Assembly: GCA_034336665.1 (NCBI GenBank)
Contig: CM067568.1
Coordinates: 7,895,165-7,959,164, forward strand
Direction: 5' to 3'
Origin: Luscinia megarhynchos
Lineage: Eukaryota; Chordata; Aves; Passeriformes; Turdidae
Length of the DNA stretch: 64,000 bases
Shown in pieces: positions 49,523 through 59,400 of the stretch; the first letter of the stretch is position 1; each line of letters opens with the position of its first letter. The translations under genes and the position numbers were made by a program. The notes below the pieces were generated by a model. The model did not search any database. It worked only from the letters and a program-made list of their open reading frames with translations, and was not told the DNA's origin.

Positions 49523-52309
49523 GTTGATGCCAGATGCCAGTCCACGCTGTGGAATTCATTACTCACCTGGGAAATGGTCAGCAGCAGCAGGGAGAAAATG
49601 AAGGGCAGTAAGGATGTCCCAAAATAGAAGAGGATGAGCCAGGCAGCTGTATCCAAGAGCAGGATGTGAGCCAGGAGCAGGAAGAAGAAGAGTTGGTTTG
49701 GCTCCAGGAGTCCCATTCTCTCGACTGTAGCGCGTAATTCCCGGAAATCTTTCACCAGCATTTCCTAGGGAACCACCAGGGTTACAATTCTCTGGTTTTA
49801 GAGAGCACTGCTGCAACCTCATAACCCAAAAACCACTTTAATGGGAGGGAGAAAAGAGCAAAGGATCTGGCTAAAAGGGCAAGAGCTGGGTTTAATAAAC
49901 ATTATCATTGCTCTCCTACAGCTTTTTGTTGCCATCACAATGTCTGCATCCCAGTTCCTAAAACAAATCCTCGGACTTTTCCCATCAAATCCTTGGCAGG
50001 CAGCAGAGGGCTCAGCTGGAAGTTGTGTTTAGTGGAAGTTGTACTTTGTGTGCGTGAACTTCTCATGCCACCTTGTGGTAGGTCTTTGGATGAAATGATC
50101 CCTTGTATTTGTCTTCACTTTTTCCTTCCCAGGATTTACAGAGGAGGGTTAAATGCACCTACAGCTGAAGGAAAATATTTATTCTCCAAGACTATTCCTT
50201 ATCCTTTTGGTTAGTTCTTCCTCAAAGCAAGGGAAAGAAGAGGTGACAACTCTGCTATTTAGGTAGGGTAGCTGTGATAAGAAAAACTCATCTTCAGGGA
50301 TCTCATTCTCAACCACATAATGTGGATTTAGACTAATTTTCACACATTGTTTCAAAGTAGTAGCCCAAAGAATGTGAGAAACCTGGATCCCATTGCTCCA
50401 GGAGCTATGCTGATAGACAGGAACAAGGTGTAATCTCAGAATACTTCCTTTTAATCTCCCTTGATCTGCTTTATGAGGACAGACTTACATTTTTAGTGGG
50501 CTCAATGCTGGGTTGGTCGGGTGCCAGCTCCCCAATCTGCAGTGGCTTCAAGTACTTGCTCACCAGCACCTTGTCAACATGGAATGCCACAAAGGCATCC
50601 TGCAAAGGCACAGAAACACAGGAAAAGAAATCCAGATTTTGTTAAAAAAAAATTAAAAAAAAAAAAAAAATTGAATTGCATTTTGAATCACTCCATTCCC
50701 AGAAGTGTCCATGTCCAGTTTGAAGCAACCTGGTCTGGTGAAAGGCATCCTTCCTATTTTATCCTTTGTGAGAGAACACCACAACAAAAAGCAGCACCAA
50801 GAGGACTCCACAGTTTCAGTATCCAGTGTCACCCTTACTAAAATGGTGGCATCAATTATACTAATTTTTTTCATTCCTCAGGTTTCTTTGCTCACTGAGA
50901 GCCCTCTGTGCTTCTAATCCTCTCCTGAGCTGCCACCTTTCATGGCTTTCTGCTTTTGGTTAAAATGTTCCAGTTCACTTAAGATAAATTCTTAATTTTT
51001 TGTAATATGCATCCAAAAGATTAAGCAATGGACCTAATGCAAGATGGACAGACATGAAAGTGGCTTAGATCCTGCAGGGCTTAATGATTTGAACATGGAA
51101 CCAACCTACAAGCAGTGGCTCAGATCCCAGAAACAAAATATGTGGTTCATCTATTGTCTGGGATTTTCCAGCATGCTAAAATGAAAGAAATCTGGCAGTA
51201 GTAACTCGAGAAACAAGTGATAAAATTACAGAATGCAAAGTTCAACTACTACACAATTTGAAATTTAAACTTGATGGACTGAAAATTATTTTGATTTCCA
51301 TATGCCTCAAATATCCCTTATATATGGAAAAAATTGCTACAGGTCACAGCAACTGCACAAGAAAGACCAGGAGATAAGAAGAATTTTGAAAGACTTAAGA
51401 ATCACAGAATGGTTTTGGTTGGAAGGAACATTTAAAGCTCCTCTACTCACACCCACTGCAATGCGCAGGGGCATCTTCAACCACATCAGGTTGCTCCATC
51501 CAACCTGGCCTTGAGTGTGTCCAGGGATGGGGCATCTCTGAGTGACCTGCGCCAGTGTTTCACCACCCTCATCATCAAAACCTTCCTTATATCCAATCTA
51601 AATCGATGCTCTTTTAGTTTAAAGCTATTCTCCTTTGTCTTGTCCCTCCAGGGACAAAGTTGCTCCCTGGTTCTCTTGGAGCCCTTTAGGTACTGGAAGG
51701 GGCTCTGAGCTCATTCTGGAGCCCTCTCTTCCTCAGGCTGAACACTCGCAGCTAGCAGAGGTGCTCCAGTCCTCTGAGCATCTCCATGTGCTTCCCTGGT
51801 CTCGTTCCAGATTTATCTGGAGCAGCAGCTCCGATCCCGTTCCCGTGGGCTGCCTCTCCTCATCTGCCCTTTCCCATGGCATGGGGATGGCGAGGCTCGC
51901 ACGGGGCGGTCACACCTCGCTCCCCGGATCCTGTCCCATACCCGACTCCCACTGAGGTCGCTCCCAAGCCCTTTCCGCACGGCTTTTCCCGGGTACCCTC
52001 CCGTGGCGCATCCCTCTCCCGCATCCCCGCTCCGCTCACCGTGGCGTCCTGCCCGGCGTGGCTGACGAGGAGCCGGGCCCCTCCCGGGTGTCTCCGGTAG
52101 AAGTGGCTGATGTCGTACACCTTCCTGTGGATCACCAGCCAGCGCTCCTGCGGTGCTGGCCCCCGCCCGCTCCGCTGCCCGATCTCCTCCCAGGTGAGGC
52201 GCCGCATCCCCGCTGCGGGGGCTCTGCCCCTGTCCCCACTGCTGTCCCCATTGCTGTGCCCACCGCTGTCCCCATCCCGCACCGTCCCGCCGCCCCCCGG
52301 CGGTGCCAT
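44544..52309 (-). CDS. FADS1-like front-end fatty acyl-CoA desaturase, 12 coding exons, complete
   Basis: An ER membrane desaturase with an N-terminal cytochrome b5 domain, expected to insert a double bond between an existing one and the carboxyl end of polyunsaturated acyl-CoAs. Exons in transcript order: 52309-52040, 50599-50489, 49764-49567, 49166-49065, 48906-48778, 47939-47879, 47193-47117, 46845-46748, 46110-46014, 45760-45681, 45002-44877, 44595-44544. They give 466 residues, and exon lengths 2-11 match the FADS pattern (111, 198, 102, 129, 61, 77, 98, 97, 80, 126). Haem motif HPGG is at 74-77 with partner His97. The three histidine boxes are HDLGH (201-205), HSQHH (238-242) and QIEHH (404-408). 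Wording such as [28 protein letters not shown] and [13 protein letters not shown] is closer to FADS1 than FADS2. Neighbours are CAT and intergenic DNA rather than FEN1/FADS2, so this is a separate paralogue. Substrate is not known from sequence. Confidence 0.93.
44690..44795 (-). repeat. Degenerate CR1 3' fragment in FADS1-like intron 11
   Basis: Plus-strand text 'tgggagagacccaaaatgc', 'ttgagtccaattcagccctg' resembles a reversed CR1 3' end. It is old, with many substitutions. Confidence 0.5.
44877..45002 (-). CDS. FADS1-like coding exon 11
   Basis: 126 nt, acceptor 'gttcccag', donor 'gtgagtaa'. Completes His408 of QIEHH, then [20 protein letters not shown] and on to DIV (residues 409-449). 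Confidence 0.94.
45681..45760 (-). CDS. FADS1-like coding exon 10
   Basis: 80 nt, acceptor 'ctcctccag', donor 'gtgagtac'. Encodes residues 382-407 and most of the third histidine box ([15 protein letters not shown]..., FQIEH). Confidence 0.95.
46014..46110 (-). CDS. FADS1-like coding exon 9
   Basis: 97 nt, acceptor 'tttcacag', donor 'gtaaaaga'. Encodes residues 350-381 ([19 protein letters not shown]...). The NHIPM wording is typical of FADS1. Confidence 0.94.
46748..46845 (-). CDS. FADS1-like coding exon 8
   Basis: 98 nt, acceptor 'tttggtag', donor 'gtgatgtc'. Encodes residues 317-348 ([17 protein letters not shown]...), a membrane-embedded segment. Confidence 0.9.
47117..47193 (-). CDS. 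FADS1-like coding exon 7
   Basis: 77 nt, acceptor 'cttcccag', donor 'gtgagtag'. Encodes a split Thr291 and residues 292-316 ([15 protein letters not shown]... KKYWV), a hydrophobic membrane segment. It is too short to stand out as an open frame. Confidence 0.9.
47879..47939 (-). CDS. FADS1-like coding exon 6
   Basis: 61 nt, acceptor 'tttcacag', donor 'gtgagtat'. Encodes [20 protein letters not shown] (residues 271-290) plus one base. The YNHQHKYFF block is conserved in FADS enzymes. Confidence 0.94.
48778..48906 (-). CDS. FADS1-like coding exon 5
   Basis: 129 nt, acceptor 'ttgaacag'. Encodes residues 228-270, with the second histidine box HSQHH and [17 protein letters not shown]. The donor is GAG|GTCAGT, weaker than the others; a GTGAGT four bases on would break the frame. 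Confidence 0.92.
49065..49166 (-). CDS. FADS1-like coding exon 4
   Basis: 102 nt, acceptor 'cctccag', donor 'gtgagtcc'. Encodes residues 194-227 with the first histidine box ([12 protein letters not shown]) and [11 protein letters not shown]. Confidence 0.95.
49483..49520 (+). repeat. (GT)19 microsatellite in FADS1-like intron 3
   Basis: A pure GT dinucleotide run of 38 bp, (CA)n on the coding strand, about 50 bp downstream of the exon 3 donor. Its length is likely polymorphic. Confidence 0.95.
49567..49764 (-). CDS. FADS1-like coding exon 3
   Basis: 198 nt, acceptor 'ttccctag', donor 'gtgagtaa'. Encodes residues 128-193: [13 protein letters not shown], then two hydrophobic membrane segments ([19 protein letters not shown] and [14 protein letters not shown]). 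Confidence 0.94.
50489..50599 (-). CDS. FADS1-like coding exon 2
   Basis: 111 nt, acceptor 'cctttgcag', donor 'gtaagtct'. Encodes residues 91-127 ([20 protein letters not shown], then [16 protein letters not shown]). His97 is the second cytochrome b5 haem ligand. Confidence 0.95.
51398..51786 (-). repeat. CR1 LINE 3' fragment in FADS1-like intron 1
   Basis: Plus-strand text starts 'aatcacagaatggttttgg' (reversed CR1 end) and runs about 390 bp through 'ttgctccatccaacctggcc' and 'caggctgaacactcgcagct'. It ends about 250 bp from the exon 1 donor. Confidence 0.9.
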
Positions 52310-52540
52310 CCTGCCTCCCGCCCTCCTCCCTCCCGCAGCTCCAGCCCCGCATCCCGCTCCGCCGGGCCATTTAAGGGGGGACCCGCCCCGGCGCCGCTCC
52401 CCGCCTCCTCCACCCCCTCCAGCTCCTCGGGGTTGGGTTTGCCCCCCCAAAATCGCCCCCTTCCTGCCCTGGTTCTGCATCCCCAGAGCCCAAAGTGGGG
52501 GTACCTGACTGCTTAGGGGGGTCCTCAGCAAGTTCATTCT
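51830..52540 (-). promoter_or_regulatory. FADS1-like CpG-island promoter region
   Basis: GC- and CpG-rich block over exon 1 and about 230 bp upstream. A perfect CArG box CCATTTAAGG lies at 52367-52376, 58 bp before the ATG; its TTAAAT core could also act as a weak TATA-like element. The transcription start is unknown. Confidence 0.6.
52040..52309 (-). CDS. FADS1-like coding exon 1
   Basis: 270 nt, donor 'gtgagcgg'. ATG at 52309-52307 gives 90 residues: a Gly/Asp/Ser-rich leader of about 34, then the cytochrome b5 start ([29 protein letters not shown]). The frame is open upstream to 52537, so the start is a choice: MAPPGG resembles the MAP start of mammalian FADS1. The internal Met35 is an alternative start, which would give 432 residues. 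Confidence 0.88.
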
Positions 52541-53817
52541 GTTCCCAGGACGGGCTCAGACAGGGAAAACTTCCCTTAAAATATTCCTCTGGTTAACCAG
52601 AAAAAACGAATATCACTCCGTAGCTTTGCTTTTGATGTTATAGTCCACAAACCCCTTGGATGAAACATGAATTAAACATATTCTTATGTCCTGCTAAAAA
52701 AACCCCAACAGCCGAACCACACCAATCTCCAGAAGACTCAGTATAATATGTAGCACCTGGTGAAAACCCTGTATTTCAGCCCAGTTTTCCAGCTCACAGT
52801 GAGCAGGGAGCTCCCACAGAGCCCATGGCAGGAATTATCCTCGAAGCTCTGCCCTGGATGCTTCTGTCACCTGGGATAAACCTGGGATGGCACACAAGGA
52901 ATGTTGTACCAGGTCCTGATGGCAGGTTGTGAAACTGCTGTTTTTCCCCTCCCACTGTCCCCTTCATGTTTGTAAAATTATGAATTATACTTGGGCACTT
53001 CAGGAAATGAGCATTAATTGCAGAACAGCACTTGGTGCCACTTCTCCTTTCCCTCTAAACAGTCACAGCATCCACATAATTTTATCTTGTCAAAACAGAC
53101 CCAGTCTTGAAAATTCAAAACTATGATTGATTGAATGATTTCTTTATCCCATAAAAAAACATCTGTTAAAACCTACATCAGCGACAACCCAGATGGAAGA
53201 GCCCACAATTAGGATAGACTTTTCTAAGTACATGAATTAATTTATCTGAGATACTGTCTTTTGATGATTAATTAATTTGAATTAATTTCTTTGTTTGCTC
53301 TTGAGTCTACTTGTGCTGGTAAAGCTCACACTTGATTCTGCAGTCTGGATTTCCAAAAGAAATGTTGATTCAAAAGAAGAAATCTCATCTAGTTATCTCA
53401 ATGAAGTTGTTTACACAATATTTCTGGCTCTTCTCCTTTACAGGAGGGTGTGATCCTAAAGCTGATTTCTCAGCCCAGCTCCCATAGACAGCCAGTGCAA
53501 TAAAGTGCCTTAAAAATAAGTTTAATAGTTGTTACCATCAGCCTGTTTCATTGCTTGTCTCCGTTTACAGTAGGTACCTTTTCCTCCTGATTCCTGGGCT
53601 TTGACATCTCTTTAGGCTCACATTTGGTGCTTTTTGCAGAATGTGCTTTTATAACATTTGGGATAAACCACTTCCAGCACACCAGCACACACCCTCAGGA
53701 GTGCAGCACAACTTGTTCCTTTTAGCTTCCCCTTTTACACTGAATGCTCAATAATGAATATTCAGCAGAAAAGGAGGAAGAATCCAGCCCATCCTTGTCT
53801 TGTGTTCATACCTCCTT

Positions 53818-53945
53818 AATTGCTTTATGGAATTATTAAGGTGGGGGAAAGACTTCCAAGATCGACAAGTCCAACCTTCAAGGTTGTCAGCCCAATGTTT
53901 CTCCATCAGTTTCTCTGACCCTAAAATCCTGCACAAGGTTAAATA
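53818..53945 (-). repeat. CR1 LINE 3' fragment
   Basis: Plus-strand text 'gggggaaagacttccaagat', 'cgacaagtccaacc' is a reversed, diverged CR1 3' end. Confidence 0.65.
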
Positions 53946-54099
53946 GCTCCCACTGGGTCAGTGAGACAAGCAGGGAAAAGCTTCCTCCCTAAAGGATTTT
54001 TAGTGTATGGAGCACACAAAATAACCTCAAACACCACAACTTCTGTGCACAATTCCAGTACTCACATGAGCTCCAAGAGAGCTGAAGATGGACTTTTTA

Positions 54100-54292
54100 C
54101 AGGGGCCTGGAGTGACAGGACAAGGGGGATGGCTTCAAACTGCCAGAGGGCAGGGTTACATGGGATATTGGGAAGAAATTCCTCCCTGTGAGAGTGGTGA
54201 GGCCCTGGCACATGTTGTCCAAAGACGCTGTGGCTGCCCCATCCCAGGAAGTGTTTCAGGCCAGGCTGGACAAGGCTTGAACCTGGGGATTT
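54100..54292 (+). repeat. CR1 LINE 3' fragment
   Basis: Sense CR1 3' text: 'gggggatggcttcaaactgc', 'cctccctgtgagagtggtga', 'gtgtttcaggccaggctgga'. The terminal part is missing. Confidence 0.85.
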
Positions 54293-54713
54293 CAGGAGAC
54301 AAGCAAGAGCTTAGCTGGAGCTTTAGATTTTTTTTAAACTGCCCTCAACCACCCAAAATGATAGCAAAGTTTTAAGACCTTACATGGATTTGTGTCAAGC
54401 CCTTGGATAACTGAAGCTTTCATTTCCTCAGGATGAGCCAGGTAAGCTGCTGAGAGAAGGAGCTGGCTGTCACCTGCAGGACACTTATGACATTATCACT
54501 GTGTCTGACATTGTTCTAATGGGAATGCTGATAACAGCACCCAGCTCCATTGTAGCAGCAGTTCCTTACAACAGGACAATCCATTTCGGATCAAGCCCTT
54601 CATCAATCTGCACAACAGATTCCATCACCAAGATTCCAGCTCCTCAGTTTTTTACTCTCATTAAGCAGCACCGATTGGTTTTGCAACCTGTCTTTTCACA
54701 ATGAAGAAGTCAA

Positions 54714-54767
54714 CTGCTAAAAAGATAAACATCAGATTACCTGCTAAAAAGATAAGCATCAAATTAC
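54714..54767 (+). repeat. 27-bp tandem duplication
   Basis: Two adjacent 27-bp copies beginning 'ctgctaaaaagataa' differ at two positions (aac/agc and cag/caa). Non-coding. Confidence 0.85.
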
Positions 54768-55756
54768 GGCTCTATTAGCTACCTGATAACCATTATTCCT
54801 TCAGACATCCCACATTTTTATGCTCCTGTAATCCAGTCTTCTTTCCTTGCAGTGTACCAAAGCTGCATGATGGTCCTTTCTGGAACTTTTGTCTTAATAC
54901 ATATGTCATCAAGCCTGAAAAAAAAAAATTTGGGGCAAACCTAAATGGACTTTTTGTGCAGATTAAAATCTGATTTTTTCCAAACCGAGCTGTTGCACTT
55001 CCTAAGTGATGAATATATTTGCTGACTACCAAAGGAGCTCCGTTAGTTCCCTTTCTGCAAGTTATGAATGTGACAGATTCTGGAGAGAAACATTGATTAG
55101 ATGATTGACACCAAAGGCATGAGGAGGCCAAGCACCTTCATAAATGTACAAGCAGGAATCTCCTCTCTTAGAGGAGGAGAAAATAGAATGGAATACAACA
55201 GAGTATTTCAGTTGAGTTGCTTGCAAGGGACTGTAATTTCATCACTTAGATCATTTAGATCCCTACAAATATCATGCCTGACCACTTCAGGGCTGACTAA
55301 AAGTTAAAGCCTCTATCATTCTTCAAATGCTTCTTAAACACTGCCATGATTGGAGCATCACCCACCTCTCGAGGAAAAAGGGAAAAAAGTAAAAAAAGCA
55401 CTAATCAAGCTGAGTAACTCAGTAAAACATAAATAAAAATATAGATAAAATAAATTGTTAAATTTAAATAAATAAACCATTTAGTCATAAAAATGCAATT
55501 TACAGAAGAACGCAAGTTGTACCTGTAAGTTATTATTTGCAGCCTGTAAACCCTGTTCCTTCTTTTTCTTTTATTCTTTTATATGGTGTAACTCCTTAGA
55601 GGAATGTTCTCTATTCCTTCCTCATTCCTAGCAGCATCTGAGCAAGTCCTTGGAGTTTAAGCATCAAACTGGAAGGGACACCATGGTAGGGAAATTTGAG
55701 GGCCCTGATGCTCTGCTGAAAGGGAAATAGACTGGTGGAGTTTCACCCTTCCATCC

Positions 55757-56640
55757 TTGAGGGAGGCCCACCAGGAGTCAGAGAACTCCCAAACCTCCCA
55801 CTGTCAGGAAATAGGAGGACACCTGGTGGATGAAGGGGAGTGGAAATGGGTTCCTGTTTGGGGAGGTAATAAGAATTCCTCCCGACACCCCCATCACCTA
55901 CCCAGGTGCGGCTTCAGAATAGGTATGAGGCCCTGGATCTAGAGGGTCAGCCAGAGGACGTAGAAGAAAATTATCTACCCAGTGAGCCTCTCAATTACAC
56001 TTCATCTGTGGGATCACTACCTCTGACACTAAAAAGAAAAGAAGGGTAGTCACAGTGGGTGACTCCCTTCTGAGGGGAACAGAGTGCCCCACATGTCTAC
56101 CAGACCCATCCCACAGGGAGGTTCTGTTGCCTCCCTGGGGCTCAGGTATGGGATATTATCTGGGATATTACCAAGAGACACCCTGGGCTAATTCAGCCCT
56201 CTGATTATTACCCACTGCTGATACTCCAGGTTGGTAGTGATGAGATTGAAAAGAGGAGCATCATGGCAATGAAAACGGACTTTAAGGCACTGGGTCAAGT
56301 GGTTGATAGGGCAGGAGCACAGTGCTCAATCCCTTTGGTGGCAGAGAAAACTGATGAAAGGAATAGAAGAGTCCACGTTATCAACAAGAGGCTCAAGAGT
56401 TGGTGTCATCAGCAGAATTTGGGTTCTTTGATCATGGGGCAACTTTTTTGTCACATGGCCTGCTGGAACTGAATGGGCTCCATCTTTCTGTTGAGGGCAG
56501 AAGGATTTTAGCTTATAAATTGGCAGAACTTGTTGAGAGAGCTTTAAACTCTCTAGGTTTGAAGGGGGAAGGGGGTGTAGTTGGGCTCTCTGAAACAGGC
56601 CCAAGGGTGGTAAGACTGAGTTAGGGGTGAAATCAGTAGC
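55757..56640 (+). pseudogene. CR1 ORF1 remnant with esterase-like (SGNH) domain
   Basis: ORF1 of CR1 elements encodes a nucleic-acid chaperone-like protein with an SGNH-type esterase domain. Visible here: a QNRYEALDLEG-like entry near 55910 in one frame, VGDSLLRGTECP at about 56056-56091 (nucleophile Ser block), DFKALGQVVDRAGAQ near 56280, and the end block FGFFDHGATF...GLHLS near 56418-56490 in a different frame. Stop codons and frame changes separate these blocks, so no full protein can be made. Confidence 0.75.
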
Positions 56641-56657
56641 CCAGCTGAGGTGCATGT

Positions 56658-59400
56658 ATGCACATTACCAATGCACACAGCGTGGGTAACAAACAAGAAG
56701 AGCTGGAAGCCACGGTGCAACAGCAGAGCTGTGATGTAGTCACCATCACAGAAACGTGGTGGGACAACTCACACAGCTGGAGTACTGCACTGGATGGCTA
56801 CAAGCTCTTCAGAAGAGACAGGAAGGGAGAAGAGGTGGAGGGGTGGCCCTTCATATTAGGGAGGCTTTTGATGCCATAGGTATTGAAACTAATGACTATG
56901 AGGTTGAATGCTTATGGGTAGGAATTAAGGGGAAGGCCAACAAGGCTGACATCCTACTGGGAGTCTGTTATTGTCCACCCAGCCAGGGAGAAGAGATGGA
57001 CAATTTATTCTATAAGCAGCTGGAGAATCGTTTCAGGACCATCAGCCCTTGTTCTTGTAGGCGACATCAACCTGCCAGACATCTGCTGGGAACTTAATAA
57101 AGCCAAAAAAAGTCAGTCCAGGAAATTTTTAGAGTGTATGGAGGACAACTTTTTGACACAGCTGCTGGGTAAGCCCATGGAGGGACTATGTTAGATCTGT
57201 CGTTTGTAAATAGAGATGGGCTGGTGGGAGATATGGTGGTTGGAGGCTGCTTGGGGACACATTGATCATGAAATTATAGAGTTCTCAATATTTGGGTGAA
57301 ATCAGGAGGAACATCAATAAGACTTTACATTGGATTTCTGGAGGGAAGACTTTGGTCTATTTAGGAGACTTACTCAGAGAGTTCCTTGGGAAGCAGCCCT
57401 TAAAAACAAAGGAGTCCAGGAAAGGTGGGAGTGCTTCAAAACAGAGATCTTGAGGGCACAGGAGCAGACTGTCCTTGTGTGCCAAAAGACGAGTCAACGA
57501 GGCAAACATCCAGCCTGGATGGGCAAGGAGGTTTTGAAGGAATTTAGGAGTAAAAAGAGGATGTATCATCTTTGGAAGGAGGGTCAGGTCTCTCAAGAAG
57601 TATTTAAGGGGGCTGACAGAGCATGTAGGAGAAAATTCAGGGAGGCCAAAGCTCAATTTGAACTTAATTTGGCAATGTTTGTAAAGGATAATAAAGAATG
57701 CTTTTACAAATATATTTTTATGGTAAAGGAAGGCTAAGTCCAGCCTTTGCTCTTTATAGGATAAGGGATGGAACTCAGTAACTGCAGATGAGGAGAAGGT
57801 GGAAGTGCTCAACACCTTCCTTGCCTCAGTCTTTAGTGGGAAGACAGCTTGTCCTCAGGACAGCTGCTCTCCTGGGTTTGCAGATGGTGTCAGGGAACAG
57901 AATGGTCCCCCTGCTATCCAGGAGGAGGCAGTCAGAGAACTGCTGAACAGCTTGGATGTTCATAAATCTACAGGACAGAAGGGATCCACCCCAGGGTGAT
58001 GAGGGAGCTGGCAAATGAGCTTGCGAAACCACTCTCCATCATTTACCAGCAGTCCTGGGACACTGGCGAGGTTCCAGATGACTGGAAGCTGGCCAATGTA
58101 ACACCCATTCATAAAAAGGGTAGGAAGGAGGATCCTGGTAACTATAGGCCAGTTAGCCTGACCTCAGTAAGGTTATGGAGCAGTTTATATTGAGTGTTAT
58201 CATGCAACACTTACAGGATGGTCAGGACCCAGCCAGTGTGGGTTTAGGAGGGGTAGGTCTCGTTTGACCAACCTGATCTCCTTTTCAGGAGACAGGAGGT
58301 GACCCACCTGGTGGATGCAAGAAAGGCTGTGGGTGTTGTCTATTTGGACTTCAGCAAGGCCTTTGACACTGTCTCCCACAGCAAACTCCTGGAAAAGCTG
58401 GCAGCCCGTGGCTTGGACAGGAGCACTTTACTGGATTAAGAACTGGCTGGATGGCCAGGCCCAGAGAGTGGTGGAGCCAGTCACCAGTGGTGTCCCTCAG
58501 GGGTCTGTGCTGGGGCCTGTTCTTTTCAATCTTTTTATTGATGACATTGATGAGGGTGTTGAGACTTTCATTAGTAAATTTGCAGATGACACTAAGCTGG
58601 GAGCGTGTGTCCATCCGTTGGAAGGTAGGAGGGCTCTGCAGAGACACCTGGAATGGTTGGAGGGATGGGCAGAGTGCAATGGGATGAAGTTTAATCAGTC
58701 CAAGTGCTGAGTCCTGCACTTTGGCCACAATAGCCCCCTGCAGTGTTACAGGCTGGGCATGGTGTGGCTGGACAGTGCCCAGGCAGAAGGGGACCTGGGG
58801 GTGATGGTCAGCAGCCGACTGAACATGAGCCAGCAGAGTGCCCAGGTGGCCAACAAGGCCAATGGCCCCTGGCCTGCATCAGGAACAGTGTGGCCAGCAG
58901 GAGCAGGGAGGTCATTCTTCCCTGTACTTGGCACTGGTGAGGCCACACCTTGAGTGCTGTGTCCAGCTCTGGGCCCTCAGTTCAGGAAGGACCTTGAGAG
59001 GCTTGAGCACATCCAGAGGAGAGCAGCGTGGCTGGTGAGGGGCTGGGAACACAAACCCTGTGAGGAACGGCTGAGGGAGCTGGGGCTGTTCAGCCTGGAG
59101 AAAAGGAGGCTCAGGGGTGACCTCATCACTCTGTACAGCTCCCTGAGAGGTGGTTGTAGCCAGGGGGGGTTGGTCTCTTTCACCAGGCAGCAACTGGCAG
59201 AACCAGAGGACACAGTCTCAAGCTGCACCAGGGGAGATACAGTTGGATATTAGGAAAAACTTTTTTACAGAAAGAGTGATAAAGTACTGGGATAGTCTGC
59301 CTGGGGAGGTGGTGGAGTCACCATCCCTGGATGTATTTAAAAAAAGACTGGATGTGGCACTTGGTGCCATGGTCTAGTAGAAGTGTAAGGGCATGGGTTG
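56658..59400 (+). pseudogene. CR1 ORF2 remnant (APE endonuclease + reverse transcriptase)
   Basis: The endonuclease part shows DVVTITETWWD (about 56733) and GVCYCPPSQGEE (about 56961) in two frames. A linker block (57330-57737) follows. Reverse transcriptase blocks are PDDWKLANVTPIHKKG and GNYRPVSLTS (58074-58170), [13 protein letters not shown] (about 58340-58380), [19 protein letters not shown] (about 58491-58550) and FADDTKLG (about 58577-58602). The C-terminal region continues to about 59377. The reading frame changes at least at about 56.8, 57.3, 57.8, 58.0, 58.42, 58.7 and 59.15 kb, with stops between segments, so the gene is dead. Confidence 0.88.

Larger units (their letters stand above)
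52541..55640. other. Intergenic DNA upstream of the FADS1-like gene
   Basis: AT-rich sequence with two CR1 fragments (53.8 and 54.1 kb) and a 27-bp tandem duplication (54.7 kb). I see no exon with family similarity. A simple A/T-rich stretch with repeated 'ataaa' lies at about 55425-55485. Confidence 0.65.

Noticed and set aside
51813..52537. Alternative long frames on both strands over the FADS1-like first exon
   Set aside because: Only the frame with WEEIGQ and HPGG joins exon 2 in phase; the others are shadows of GC-rich sequence.
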